From positions 1 through 34,437 of the forward strand of contig CAZHFX010000008.1 of NCBI GenBank assembly GCA_964531745.1: DNA of 34,437 nucleotides, read 5' to 3'. Each line of letters opens with the position of its first letter. The first letter of the stretch is position 1. The notes under the pieces were generated by a model. That model saw only the letters and a list, made by a program, of their open reading frames with translations. It made no database searches and was not told the origin of the DNA. This document shows positions 7,854 through 15,659 of the stretch, one piece after another. The translations under genes and the position numbers were made by a program. This DNA is from JACRFW01 sp964531745 (GTDB lineage: Bacteria; Patescibacteriota; Patescibacteriia; Magasanikbacterales; GWA2-37-8).

Positions 7854-8030
7854 AATCATTCGCCGCGATCTGATCAAAAAAATCATGAACAAAAAAATTG
7901 TTCATGTGGAAGTATACCATAATACGTCCGTCGGTAATATGAGTACAAAATTTGTTCAAGCATTAACCGGCAATGCTATTGTGAAAATAGACCGGCGCGG
8001 GAAGCTATTGATCTGGCGTTTGAAAAAAAG

Positions 8031-8050
8031 CCTGTCTGCCGGCAGGCAGG
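8031..8050. repeat. 20-bp palindrome (family C) inside mutM
   Basis: CCTGTCTGCC followed directly by GGCAGGCAGG, a near-perfect palindrome with one G-T type mismatch. It is in frame in the mutM remnant, encoding part of SLSAGRQG between RLKK and TQSILVHL, where the family has no such insert. A related G/C-rich fragment (GAGGCGGGCAGGC) is visible after the gene at about 8339-8351. Confidence 0.6.
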
Positions 8051-8118
8051 GGACACAGAGTATTTTGGTGCATTTGAAAATGACTGGGCAGTTGATTTAT
8101 GTCCGTCTTCATCGTTCT

Positions 8119-8155
8119 CCCTCCCCCTATAGGGGGAGGGACAGAGGGTGGGGTT
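8119..8155. repeat. Family B palindrome (solo copy) inside mutM
   Basis: 8119-8140 is a perfect 22-bp palindrome (CCCTCCCCC, TATA, GGGGGAGGG), followed by ACAGAGGGTGGGGT. The same layout, CCTCCCC...GGGGAGGG then AGGGTGGGGT, forms the inverted ends of the DUF559 insert in tsaC (25104-25544). This copy has no nuclease domain and introduces a stop codon. Confidence 0.7.
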
Positions 8156-8391
8156 GAAATAGTGGCTGGCGGGCACAAACTCTCGGAAAGTGATATAGAA
8201 AATTTGCCGAACAAACATACGCGCGCGGCGGGCCGGGGCACGCATTTCTGCCCGACTTGCCAAAAGTGACCTTTTTACGTAGACTACCTGCACTGTAAAG
8301 TTAGCCAAAATTGGTTCTAATTTTATAGCGTCCCCTCCAGAGGCGGGCAGGCAAACCCGCTGTTCTTAACCCGTTACAAGTTCTGAAAATT

Positions 8392-9159
8392 ATGATTGAA
8401 CAATTTCTTAAAGATACGATTCGCGAAGCGGGGGCAATGGCCAATGGGTATTTTACGAAAGGCGTTTCAGCGCGCACCAAAAAACATCTGGGCGATTTGA
8501 TAACCGAAGCGGACGAAGCTGTAAATGTATTTTTGATTGAAAAAATACGAGAAATTTTCCCGGATCATGGCATCCACAGCGAAGAGCAAAAGGACGATGT
8601 TAACCCGGGAGCGCTGACCGAGTGGATCATTGATCCGATTGACGGTACCCGTAATTTTGCTAACGGCATTCCTTTTTGGTGTGTTATGGTAGGAGTGTAT
8701 GTGGGAGGTGAAGCGGCCCAGGCCGCGATTTATAATCCGGTAGCGGATGAATTATTTTTTGCGAGTCGCGGGCACGGCGCCAGTTTGAATGGGTTGCCAA
8801 TTAAAGTAAACGGCGTTGACTCGTTTGATCACGGCTACGGCATCGCCGTGCGCGCCGATATGGCGACAGACAAAGAAGCGGAGTTTAAGCGCCTGCTTGG
8901 TCGTTTGAATAACAATACGTCGGTGTGGATGCACAACCTCGGCAGTATGCTCGCCAGTTGCTATGTGGCGAGCGGCGGTATTGATTTTTTTGCCGAGAAT
9001 GCCGGTTTTGATCATGACTACGCGGCGGCGACTCTAATTTGTGCCGAAGCGGGGGCCAAGGTGACCGATGCCGATGGCAACCCGTGGCGGCGCGGACGGC
9101 GCGACCTGGTAATCGCCAATCCGAAATTACACGCAAAAGTGCTTGAGCTTTTGGAATAA
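8392..9159 (+). CDS. Inositol-monophosphatase family phosphatase
   Basis: Member of the Mg-dependent IMPase/FBPase-like phosphatase family, 255 residues. The metal-site motifs are in order: GDLITEADE near residues 36-44, the Glu-Glu of SEEQ near 64, WIIDPIDGTRNF near 82-93, and FDHDYAAATLICAEAGA near 205-221 supplying the last Asp. The product is closest in style to SuhB/inositol-1-monophosphatase, but family members also act on 3'-phosphoadenosine phosphates, fructose bisphosphate or histidinol phosphate, so the substrate is undecided. The ATG at 8392 gives the normal family start. The preceding 122 bases (8270-8391) hold only a decayed G/C-rich repeat. One base separates its stop from the leuS ATG, so the pair is probably one operon. 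Confidence 0.9.
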   Translation: MIEQFLKDTIREAGAMANGYFTKGVSARTKKHLGDLITEADEAVNVFLIEKIREIFPDHGIHSEEQKDDVNPGALTEWIIDPIDGTRNFANGIPFWCVMVGVYVGGEAAQAAIYNPVADELFFASRGHGASLNGLPIKVNGVDSFDHGYGIAVRADMATDKEAEFKRLLGRLNNNTSVWMHNLGSMLASCYVASGGIDFFAENAGFDHDYAAATLICAEAGAKVTDADGNPWRRGRRDLVIANPKLHAKVLELLE

Positions 9160-9160
9160 T

Positions 9161-11620
9161 ATGAAGCTATACGACCCTAAAAAAATAGAATCAAAATGGC
9201 AAAAGTTTTGGGAGAAGAACAAAACCTTTGCTGTTAAAGAAGACCCGGAAAAGAAAAAGTTTTATTCCTTGATTGAGTTTCCGTATCCATCTGGCGCCGG
9301 TTTGCATGTGGGACACCCGCGCCCGTTTACGGCCATGGACGTTATTTCGCGCAAGAAGCGCATGGAGGGGTTCAATGTTTTGTATCCGATTGGTTTTGAT
9401 GCCTTTGGCCTCCCGACCGAAAATTACGCCATCAAAACCGGTCGCCCGCCGGCGGAGGTGACGGCGGAAAATATCGCCACTTTTACGCGCCAGCTCAAGA
9501 GTTTGGGTTACAGTTTTGACTGGGACCGCGCGGTGGACACCACCGACCCGGAATATTACCGCTGGACACAGTGGATATTTTTACAATTTTATAAACACGG
9601 GTTAGCTTACAAAAAAAATCAGCCCATCAACTGGTGCCCGAAAGACAAAATCGGGCTCGCGAATGAGGAGGTCGTGCAGGGTTGTTGTGAGCGATGCGGG
9701 GCGCCGGTGGAGCAGCGCAACAAAGAACAGTGGATGCTCGCGATTACGAAGTATGCCGACAAATTGCTGGAGGGTCTGAAAGAAGTGGATTACATCGCAC
9801 CCGCCCGTATTCAGCAGGAAAATTGGATTGGACGAAACGAAGGAATTAATATCATGTATCCGGTCGTGGGCACTGCTGTGTCTATTACCGTTTTTACAAC
9901 TCGTCCTGATACCAATTTTGGCGCCACTTTTCTAGTGGTGGCCCCTGATAGTGCTTTTGTTAAACAAAATTTTGATAAATTCAGCGATAAAAAAGCGGCG
10001 CGAGGATATATTGATAAAACGACCAGACAGACTGAACAGGATCGGATCGCCGAGGGCCGGAAGAAAACTGGCGTCGCAACCGGCCTCTATGCCACCAACC
10101 ATCTGACCAAGCGAAGGATGCCCATTTACATTAGTGACTTTGTGCTTGGGAATGTGGGTACGGGTGCGGTCGTGGGCGTGCCCGGGCACGATCGGCGCGA
10201 TTTTGAGTTTGCGCAGGCGTTTGGTATTGAGGTGGTGCGCGTCGTAGTTGGTAAAGACGGTGACACCTCGTTAATCACTCGGCCGGAACAAGTACAGGAG
10301 GAAAATGGGACTATGATTAATAGTGATTTTCTCAATGGTCTCAATATTCACGCTGCCACTCAAAAAATAATGGATTATTTAGTGGAAAAAGGCTGGGGGG
10401 TGCGCGTGGTAAATTACAAACTGCGCGATTGGGTGTTTTCGCGTCAGCGCTATTGGGGCGAGCCTATTCCGCTCGTGTATTGCGGAGCGTGCGCCCAGGC
10501 CAAGAAATTTGAGAGTAAAGGTGAAGAGGTTAACCCGGGCTGGGTTCCGCTCCCCGAAAACGAATTGCCGCTCAAACTTCCGAAAGTAGAAAAATATCAG
10601 CCGACCGACACGGGGGAGTCGCCACTGGCCGCGATGGAAAAATGGGTGAACACCAAATGTCCGCGTTGCGGCGGAAAAGCGCGGCGCGAGACCGACACCA
10701 TGCCCAACTGGGCGGGCTCAAGTTGGTATTTCCTCCGCTATTGTGACCCGCACAATGACAAAGAGTTCGCTTCAATGAAAAAACTTGAGTATTGGATGGC
10801 TGTTGATTGGTACAACGGCGGTATGGAACACACTGTGCTTCATCTTTTGTATTCCCGTTTTTGGAATGAATTTTTATTTGATATTGGCGTGGTGCCCACC
10901 CGCGAGCCCTACAAAAAGCGTACGAGCCACGGTATGATATTGGGGCCGGACGGCGAGAAGATGAGCAAGAGCCGCGGCAACGTAATAAATCCCGATGAGA
11001 TGGTGGAAAAATTTGGCACCGACGCTTTCCGTATGTACATTATGTTCATGGGCCCATTTGACCAGGCGGTGATGTGGGACACGAATGGTCTTGTCGGTGT
11101 GCGCCGGTTTTTAGATAAGGTGTGGAATTTACAAGAGAACCCGGCTGATTCAAAAGACAACAGCCAGGTCATCGTCCATCAGACGATTAAAAAAGTGACG
11201 GAAGATATTGATAAAATGGCGTTCAATACCGCCATCGCCAAGATGATGGAGCTCGCCAACTATTTTGGCAAAGAGCAAAAAATTACTAAAGAAGAGTACG
11301 GAATTTTTGTGAAATTGCTTTCGCCGTTCGCGCCGCATTTGGCCGAAGAAATTTGGGCGGAAGCGCTGGGCCACAAAAAAACTTTGGCTTACGAACCGTG
11401 GCCGGTATTTAAACCAGAGCTCACCGTAGAAGCGACACTTACGTTGGCGGTGCAGATCAATGGCAAAGTCCGTGATGAAATTGAAATCGCCTCCGACGCC
11501 ACAGAAGAAGTTGTGAAACAAGCGGCGCTCGCGAGCGGAAAAGTTCAGAAATGGCTGGAAGGCAAAGCGCCGAAGAAAGTGATTTATGTGAAGGGTAAAC
11601 TAGTTTCTGTAGTGATTTAG
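9161..11620 (+). CDS. leuS: Leucyl-tRNA synthetase
   Basis: Class I aminoacyl-tRNA synthetase charging tRNA-Leu, 819 residues, normal length. Starts MKLYDPKKIESKWQKFWEKN at the ATG 9161; the longer frame from 9143 is not family-like. HVGH (about residues 49-52) is the HIGH motif, and KMSKS lies near 599-603 (DGEKMSKSRGNV). There is a zinc-type Cys cluster near residue 163 (WCPKDK...CCERCG) and a second one (CGACA...CPRCGG). The CP1 editing domain is present, with TTRPDT near 246 and the GVPGHDRRDFEFA stretch. The C-terminal domain ends VQINGKVRDEIEI...KVIYVKGKLVSVVI as in bacterial LeuRS. It sits between the IMPase-like gene and a metallo-hydrolase with short spacers. Confidence 0.98.
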   Translation: MKLYDPKKIESKWQKFWEKNKTFAVKEDPEKKKFYSLIEFPYPSGAGLHVGHPRPFTAMDVISRKKRMEGFNVLYPIGFDAFGLPTENYAIKTGRPPAEVTAENIATFTRQLKSLGYSFDWDRAVDTTDPEYYRWTQWIFLQFYKHGLAYKKNQPINWCPKDKIGLANEEVVQGCCERCGAPVEQRNKEQWMLAITKYADKLLEGLKEVDYIAPARIQQENWIGRNEGINIMYPVVGTAVSITVFTTRPDTNFGATFLVVAPDSAFVKQNFDKFSDKKAARGYIDKTTRQTEQDRIAEGRKKTGVATGLYATNHLTKRRMPIYISDFVLGNVGTGAVVGVPGHDRRDFEFAQAFGIEVVRVVVGKDGDTSLITRPEQVQEENGTMINSDFLNGLNIHAATQKIMDYLVEKGWGVRVVNYKLRDWVFSRQRYWGEPIPLVYCGACAQAKKFESKGEEVNPGWVPLPENELPLKLPKVEKYQPTDTGESPLAAMEKWVNTKCPRCGGKARRETDTMPNWAGSSWYFLRYCDPHNDKEFASMKKLEYWMAVDWYNGGMEHTVLHLLYSRFWNEFLFDIGVVPTREPYKKRTSHGMILGPDGEKMSKSRGNVINPDEMVEKFGTDAFRMYIMFMGPFDQAVMWDTNGLVGVRRFLDKVWNLQENPADSKDNSQVIVHQTIKKVTEDIDKMAFNTAIAKMMELANYFGKEQKITKEEYGIFVKLLSPFAPHLAEEIWAEALGHKKTLAYEPWPVFKPELTVEATLTLAVQINGKVRDEIEIASDATEEVVKQAALASGKVQKWLEGKAPKKVIYVKGKLVSVVI

Positions 11621-11635
11621 ATAGAATTTATAAAT

Positions 11636-12271
11636 ATGAAAATAACAAAATTTGGCCATTCATGTTTGCTGGTTGAAGAAGGTGATGCCCGGATTTTGTT
11701 TGACCCGGGAAATTATTCCACTGTTCCGGCGCTAGAAAAACTAGACGCTATTTTAATCACGCACGTTCATCATGACCACGCGGACGTACCGACCTTAAAG
11801 AAATTGATTGAGCTCAATCCACGCGCCCGCATTTTTTCTAATGAAGAAGCGGCGGCGGCGCTCGCGAAAGAAAATATTGAGGTGGACCGGCTGGGGGACG
11901 CCGAGCAGGCGGTGGTGAAAAATGTCATCATTGAGGGGTTTGGCATTGATCACGCGCTTATCCACCCCGAGTTTCCGCGTGTCAAAAATACTGGTTATAT
12001 GGTTGCCGGTCGGCTGTACCATCCGGGGGACGCGCTGTTTGTGCCAGAAAAACCGGTGGAGATCCTCGCCATCCCTGTGGTCGCGCCTTGGAGCAAGATT
12101 AGTGAAACCATTGAATATATGCGGGCGATAAAACCAAAAGTTTCATTCCCCATTCACGATGGATTTCTCAAGCCCGGCACGGGCCTTTTTATTCGGCTGG
12201 TTGGCACATTTGCGGAGAAGCAGAAGACGCGGTGGGTGGCAATTGAGGAAGGCCAGCCGCGGGAGTTCTAA
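11636..12271 (+). CDS. Metallo-beta-lactamase fold hydrolase (UlaG-like)
   Basis: Putative metal-dependent hydrolase, 211 residues. The N-terminus MKITKFGHSCLLVEEGDARILFDPG and the motif THVHHDHAD (about residues 42-50) give the HxHxDH zinc site; further ligands are likely in YHPGDALF (Asp) and FPIHDG (His). This is the short Lactamase_B_3/UlaG-type group, whose substrates are mostly unknown, so no reaction is assigned. The gene follows leuS by 15 bases and is probably transcribed with it. After it, 68 bases of A/T-rich sequence precede a response-regulator remnant. Confidence 0.88.
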   Translation: MKITKFGHSCLLVEEGDARILFDPGNYSTVPALEKLDAILITHVHHDHADVPTLKKLIELNPRARIFSNEEAAAALAKENIEVDRLGDAEQAVVKNVIIEGFGIDHALIHPEFPRVKNTGYMVAGRLYHPGDALFVPEKPVEILAIPVVAPWSKISETIEYMRAIKPKVSFPIHDGFLKPGTGLFIRLVGTFAEKQKTRWVAIEEGQPREF

Positions 12272-12339
12272 AATTTTGTTTTTTCTTTAAAAAATTGCTA
12301 CTCTAGAGTTAAACGTTAAGTATTTTTAATTTGTTATAA

Positions 12340-12545
12340 ATGAAAAAGGTTCTCATTGTGGAAGATGAAATTGCGCCGCGACCGTTGGGGGAAAGAAGCC
12401 AAAGTGATAATTTTAACCCAACCTGGATGATGACGCCAAGGTGTCTGAGGCCATCAAGCGTGGGACCTTTGATTATTTAATTAAGTCAGATTGGCGTGTC
12501 AACGATGTGGTGCAGAAGGTGGAAGTAAAGCTGGGAATGAAATAG
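12340..12545 (+). pseudogene. Response-regulator receiver domain remnant
   Basis: The first codons read MKKVLIVEDE, the typical start of a CheY-like receiver with its acidic pocket, but after 13 residues the family match stops. In other frames the 3' part can be followed: WGKEAKVIILT, then after a shift NLDDDAKVSEAIKRGTFDYL and IKSDWRVNDVVQKV, ending LGMK and a stop at 12543-12545. That corresponds to the beta4-alpha5 half of a receiver. The middle, with the phospho-acceptor Asp, is missing, and at least one further frameshift exists. It ends 4 bases before comEC. Sequencing or assembly error is possible because the mutM remnant also shows an internal deletion. Confidence 0.7.
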
Positions 12546-12549
12546 TCTT

Positions 12550-14124
12550 GTGGCGATAAGCCGGTTAAACAATATTATTACTCACGCAAAACAGCTAACG
12601 CTGCGCGTGGCAAGCTCTAAAAACAAAACGTTTCTCGCGTTTTGTTTTTGTTTTATCTGGGGAGCGGGATTTTTTTCTTGGTTTGACTGGCCGGGGGCTT
12701 ATTCCGTGTATTTTTACGGCATTCTGTTTGTCATCGGGTGTGCCGTGATCGTTTTTTGGAATAATCAACGGTATCGTTTCGGCGGTTTGTGTTTTTTATT
12801 TTTTATTTTTGGCGCGTGGCGTTTTTTGTTTTCCGTGCCAGATTGCGATAATCGCGCGGAGCTTTGTTTTTACAATGGCAAAACTGTCGCCGTCCGGGGT
12901 CTGGTCGCGGCAGAGCCCGATCGCCGCATTGAGGCGACGTATTATACGGTTGAGGCGCAAAATTATCGGGGCCGGGTGTCGGTGAAAACGCGCAATTATC
13001 CGGAATTTCAGTATGGCGAGAGAATAGCGTTTGCCTGCGCGCTCAAGGCGCCAAAAAATCAGGATGATAGCGCGTTTCGGTACGATAAATATTTGGCGCG
13101 GACGGGAGTGTGGTCGGTGTGCAGTTTCCCCAATATTATTGGGACTGAAAGGGATTCCTTGTCTACAACTGCCGCCTCCGCTCGGAATGATAGCAGCGTG
13201 AGACCCGCGCGATTTTTGATGAAACCCATTTTGCGATTCAAGGGTGTGGTGGCCGAACGCATAAACCGTTTGTGGCCGGAACCGGCGGCGAGTTTTGTCG
13301 CCGGTATTTTGTACGGGAGCAAGAGCGGACTGCCGCGGGAGCTCTCGGATAATTTTAGCCGGACGGGCATTACGCATATCATTGCCGTATCCGGTTTTAA
13401 TATTACGATTATCGCGACGGTGTTGATGAGTGTTTTAATAACTTCGGGGCTGTGGCGGCGGCAGGCGTATTGGGCGGTGGTAGCCGTGATTGTTTTATTT
13501 ACGATTTTTTCCGGGCTCTCGGCCTCGGCGGTGCGCGCGGCGGTGATGGGCATAGTCGTTTTGACCGGGCAGTATCTGGGACGGTTGTCGCGGATGGGGA
13601 CAGTGCTGGTTTTTACGGCGGCCGCAATGATGCTCGGCAATCCGTATGTGCTTTTGTGGGACGCCGGGTTTCAGCTGTCTTTTTTGGCGACCTTGGGGCT
13701 GGTGTATGTGTCGCCCATAGTAGTAGGCGTGTTTGTTGTTGATAGCGCGTGGTTTGAGAAAATAAAAGAACCGCTTATCTCCACCCTTTCGGCCATCATC
13801 GCCACCACGCCTCTCATTATGTACCAGTTTGGCCGGTTGTCGCTGGTGGCGCCGCTGGTGAATATTCTAGTCCTCTGGATTATTCCGTGGTTGATGCTGT
13901 TCGGGTTTTTGGCGGTGGCGGTTAGTTTTATCTTTTTTCCGCTGGGCCAGCTCGTTGCCTGGGTCGGGGGAATTGGTCTGAAGTATGTTATACTAACAGC
14001 AACTTTTTTCGGTCGGCAAAGCTGGTCGGCAATAAATTTTACTTTGCCGTGGTGGGGGATGCTTGGCTTCTACGTGTTACTCATTTATTATGTCCAAAAG
14101 AAAACCAAAGTATTTAAGCTCTGA
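12550..14124 (+). CDS. comEC: ComEC/Rec2-type DNA uptake channel, membrane part only
   Basis: Predicted inner-membrane channel for transforming DNA. It is 524 residues from a GTG at 12550, 4 bases after the receiver remnant. An N-terminal hydrophobic stretch is followed by a DUF4131-like soluble domain (VAVRGLVAAEPDRR). The Competence domain follows with GLPRELSDNFSRTGITHI and AVSGFNITIIA, and many membrane helices run to the C-terminus. The C-terminal metallo-beta-lactamase domain found in full-length ComEC is absent; a matching domain is encoded separately at 14701-15549. Residues about 202-214 look like a degenerate family A repeat. A methyltransferase gene starts inside its last 35 bases. 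Confidence 0.9.
   Translation: MAISRLNNIITHAKQLTLRVASSKNKTFLAFCFCFIWGAGFFSWFDWPGAYSVYFYGILFVIGCAVIVFWNNQRYRFGGLCFLFFIFGAWRFLFSVPDCDNRAELCFYNGKTVAVRGLVAAEPDRRIEATYYTVEAQNYRGRVSVKTRNYPEFQYGERIAFACALKAPKNQDDSAFRYDKYLARTGVWSVCSFPNIIGTERDSLSTTAASARNDSSVRPARFLMKPILRFKGVVAERINRLWPEPAASFVAGILYGSKSGLPRELSDNFSRTGITHIIAVSGFNITIIATVLMSVLITSGLWRRQAYWAVVAVIVLFTIFSGLSASAVRAAVMGIVVLTGQYLGRLSRMGTVLVFTAAAMMLGNPYVLLWDAGFQLSFLATLGLVYVSPIVVGVFVVDSAWFEKIKEPLISTLSAIIATTPLIMYQFGRLSLVAPLVNILVLWIIPWLMLFGFLAVAVSFIFFPLGQLVAWVGGIGLKYVILTATFFGRQSWSAINFTLPWWGMLGFYVLLIYYVQKKTKVFKL
13153..13192. repeat. Degenerate family A element inside comEC
   Basis: Read on the - strand it gives TATCATTCCGAGCGGAGGCG at one end and AAGGAATC at the other, similar to the TGTCATCTTGAGCG...GATCC ends of the better copies. 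It is shorter, and the internal hairpins are not convincing. It encodes about 13 residues of comEC in a poorly conserved stretch. Confidence 0.4.
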
Positions 14125-14704
14125 AGAAGGCTATAATCTGGTGGCGGGTCGTTATGATGAGAAAGAAGGCTATTTGAATAGCTTTGAGCAGAAAAAACTT
14201 TTGCCTTTGCTCGGCAACATTCGCGGTAAAAAAATTTTGGACGCGGGTGCCGGCACGGGTCGGTTGGCAGTGGAATTAGCTAAATTTCCGGGCGCTAAAG
14301 TTACCGCTCTAGATGTGTCCGCGGAAATGCTAGACCGGCTAAAAAAGAAAAATCAAAATATAGAATGTGTTGTTGGAGACGCCGAGAATTTGCCATTTAT
14401 GAGTGGCAGTTTTGATGTGGTTTTGGCGGCGTTCCTCATGGTGCATCTCAAAGATCCGCGGCGTTTTTTTGATGAAGCGTATCGGGTGCTGAAAGATGGC
14501 GGCATATTTCTTGCGACCAATATTAACCAGAAAGATCCGCCCGTTGTTAAAACCAGTCAAGGCAGTATTATTATTGAATCGTTTTATCATCGTCCGGAGA
14601 AAATTCGCGCGCTGTTGGAATCGTTGGCTTTCAGCGTTGAACAGGAAATTTTTGTAAAAGAGAAAGACGTGTGGGTGAATCAAATAGTGTTGGCGCGAAA
14701 ATGA
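14090..14704 (+). CDS. Class I SAM-dependent methyltransferase
   Basis: Protein of 204 residues from the ATG at 14090. It shows the SAM-binding motif I ILDAGAGTGRLAVEL (about residues 45-60), an acidic end of strand 2 (VTALDVSAEML), VVGDAENLPF, and FDVVLAAFLMVHLKDP typical of the UbiE/Methyltransf_11 type. The family methylates small molecules or quinones, but the substrate here is not evident. It begins within the last 35 bases of comEC, in another frame, and its stop overlaps the start of the next gene (ATGA at 14701-14704). So it is translationally coupled between the two halves of the ComEC system. A membrane-associated or competence-linked role is only inference from position. Confidence 0.85.
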   Translation: MSKRKPKYLSSEEGYNLVAGRYDEKEGYLNSFEQKKLLPLLGNIRGKKILDAGAGTGRLAVELAKFPGAKVTALDVSAEMLDRLKKKNQNIECVVGDAENLPFMSGSFDVVLAAFLMVHLKDPRRFFDEAYRVLKDGGIFLATNINQKDPPVVKTSQGSIIIESFYHRPEKIRALLESLAFSVEQEIFVKEKDVWVNQIVLARK

Positions 14705-15549
14705 AAAAGATTTTGTTTTTTGTAGGGGTGATGCTAACGATAATTTTGGGAGGTATTTTTTATTACACCATTTCCGAACGCCAGCGCCATGAGTTTAAGG
14801 TGTGGTTTTTGAATGCCGGGCAGGGGGATAGCGCGCTGATTCAGTTTGGCGACGGGGAAACGATGCTGGTGGATTGCGGGCCCGATAAACGAGTGCTTGG
14901 CGAGTTGGGGCGCGTGTTGCCGTTTTATGTGCGCACGATTGATTATGTTATCGCGACGCATTCCGATTTGGATCACTATGGCGGGTGCGTGGATGTGCTT
15001 AAACGTTACGACGTGAAACATATCGTCGTCAACGACCGGTCAAAATTTTATGACCCTTATTGGCGGGAGTGGGACAAGGCAATGCGCGGAGAAGGGGCGG
15101 AGATAATAACCATGGCGAGCCCGACCCTGTGGACGATCGCAGGCGACACCCTGCGGTTTTTGTCGCCAGACCCGTCATTTAAGCTTGATACCAAAGCGGA
15201 TGATAACAATAATTATTCCATTGTTTTTCAGTTGACACATGGGGCGAAGTCATTTTTGTTCACGGGCGACATGGAAATGCCGCTGGAAGAGGCGTTAATG
15301 TGGAAGTATTGTTCCTCCGCCGTTATTCCTTGTCCGGCTTTGCGCTCTGCGGTACTCAAAGTCGGCCACCATGGAAGCTCGGGTGCGAGCAGTGAAAATT
15401 TTTTAGCGGCCGTGCGCCCGGAGCAAGCGATTATTTCCGTGGGTCCCAATCGCTATGGCCATCCATCGCGGCGAGCGTTGAAACATTTGGAAAGGGTCGG
15501 CACCGAGATTTTGCGCACAGACAGGCTTGGTGCTATACTAATGCGGTGA
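14701..15549 (+). CDS. ComEC-type metallo-beta-lactamase domain protein, membrane anchored
   Basis: Protein of 282 residues with one N-terminal hydrophobic helix (residues 3-24), then a domain like the C-terminal part of ComEC: WFLNAGQGDSALIQFG, MLVDCGPD, and the metal motif THSDLDHYGG near residue 91, with FTGDME, LKVGHHGSSGAS and GPNRYGHPS later. In full ComEC this domain is thought to process the non-transported DNA strand; here it would face the outside or periplasm through its own anchor. It overlaps the methyltransferase stop by 4 bases. Its last 40 bases contain a good promoter for nusA. Confidence 0.88.
   Translation: MKKILFFVGVMLTIILGGIFYYTISERQRHEFKVWFLNAGQGDSALIQFGDGETMLVDCGPDKRVLGELGRVLPFYVRTIDYVIATHSDLDHYGGCVDVLKRYDVKHIVVNDRSKFYDPYWREWDKAMRGEGAEIITMASPTLWTIAGDTLRFLSPDPSFKLDTKADDNNNYSIVFQLTHGAKSFLFTGDMEMPLEEALMWKYCSSAVIPCPALRSAVLKVGHHGSSGASSENFLAAVRPEQAIISVGPNRYGHPSRRALKHLERVGTEILRTDRLGAILMR
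15511..15539 (+). promoter_or_regulatory. Probable nusA promoter inside the preceding gene
   Basis: TTGCGC (15511-15516), 17-bp spacer, TATACT (15534-15539). A start near 15546 gives a nusA leader of about 110 nt that includes a terminator-like hairpin. A second possible promoter, TTGACA (15555-15560) with TATCTT (15578-15583), also fits a 17-bp spacer. Confidence 0.5.
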
Positions 15550-15593
15550 AAACCTTGACAATCAGCGGCTGGTTTGGTATCTTTACAATCAAT

Positions 15594-15623
15594 GAGTGCC
15601 ATGATAAAGGTGCTCTTTTCTTT
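15594..15623 (+). terminator. Intrinsic terminator or attenuator in the nusA leader
   Basis: GAGTGCC (15594-15600) pairs with GGTGCTC (15609-15615) using two G-U pairs, with an 8-nt loop, followed by TTTTCTTT. It may simply end the comEC-methyltransferase operon, or it may act as an attenuator for a transcript started at about 15546 and so control nusA. Confidence 0.5.
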
Positions 15624-15659
15624 ACTTAATTTTCTCTATTCATACTAAACAATGCGTGT

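Larger units (their letters stand above)
7831..8269 (+). pseudogene. mutM: Broken mutM (formamidopyrimidine-DNA glycosylase)
   Basis: The 5' part starts MPELPEVEIIRRDL, the exact MutM N-terminus with catalytic Pro and Glu after Met removal, and continues through RRGKLL and VHLKMTGQLIY. It then hits a repeat (8119-8155) that brings in the stop at 8155-8157. The 3' part resumes in another frame at 8162 with GGHKLSESDIENLPNKHTR, then jumps directly to GRGTHFCPTCQK, the last half of the C-terminal zinc finger. About 150 residues, including the H2TH domain and the first CxxC, are missing. A further 20-bp palindrome (8031-8050) adds an in-frame peptide SLSAGRQG. The gene cannot make an active glycosylase as assembled. 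A misassembly is the main alternative to real decay. Confidence 0.85.

Noticed and set aside
13986..13998. TATACT within comEC as a promoter for the methyltransferase
   Set aside because: No matching -35 was found, and it lies about 100 bases upstream of the start in a coding stretch. The gene is already coupled to comEC by overlap.
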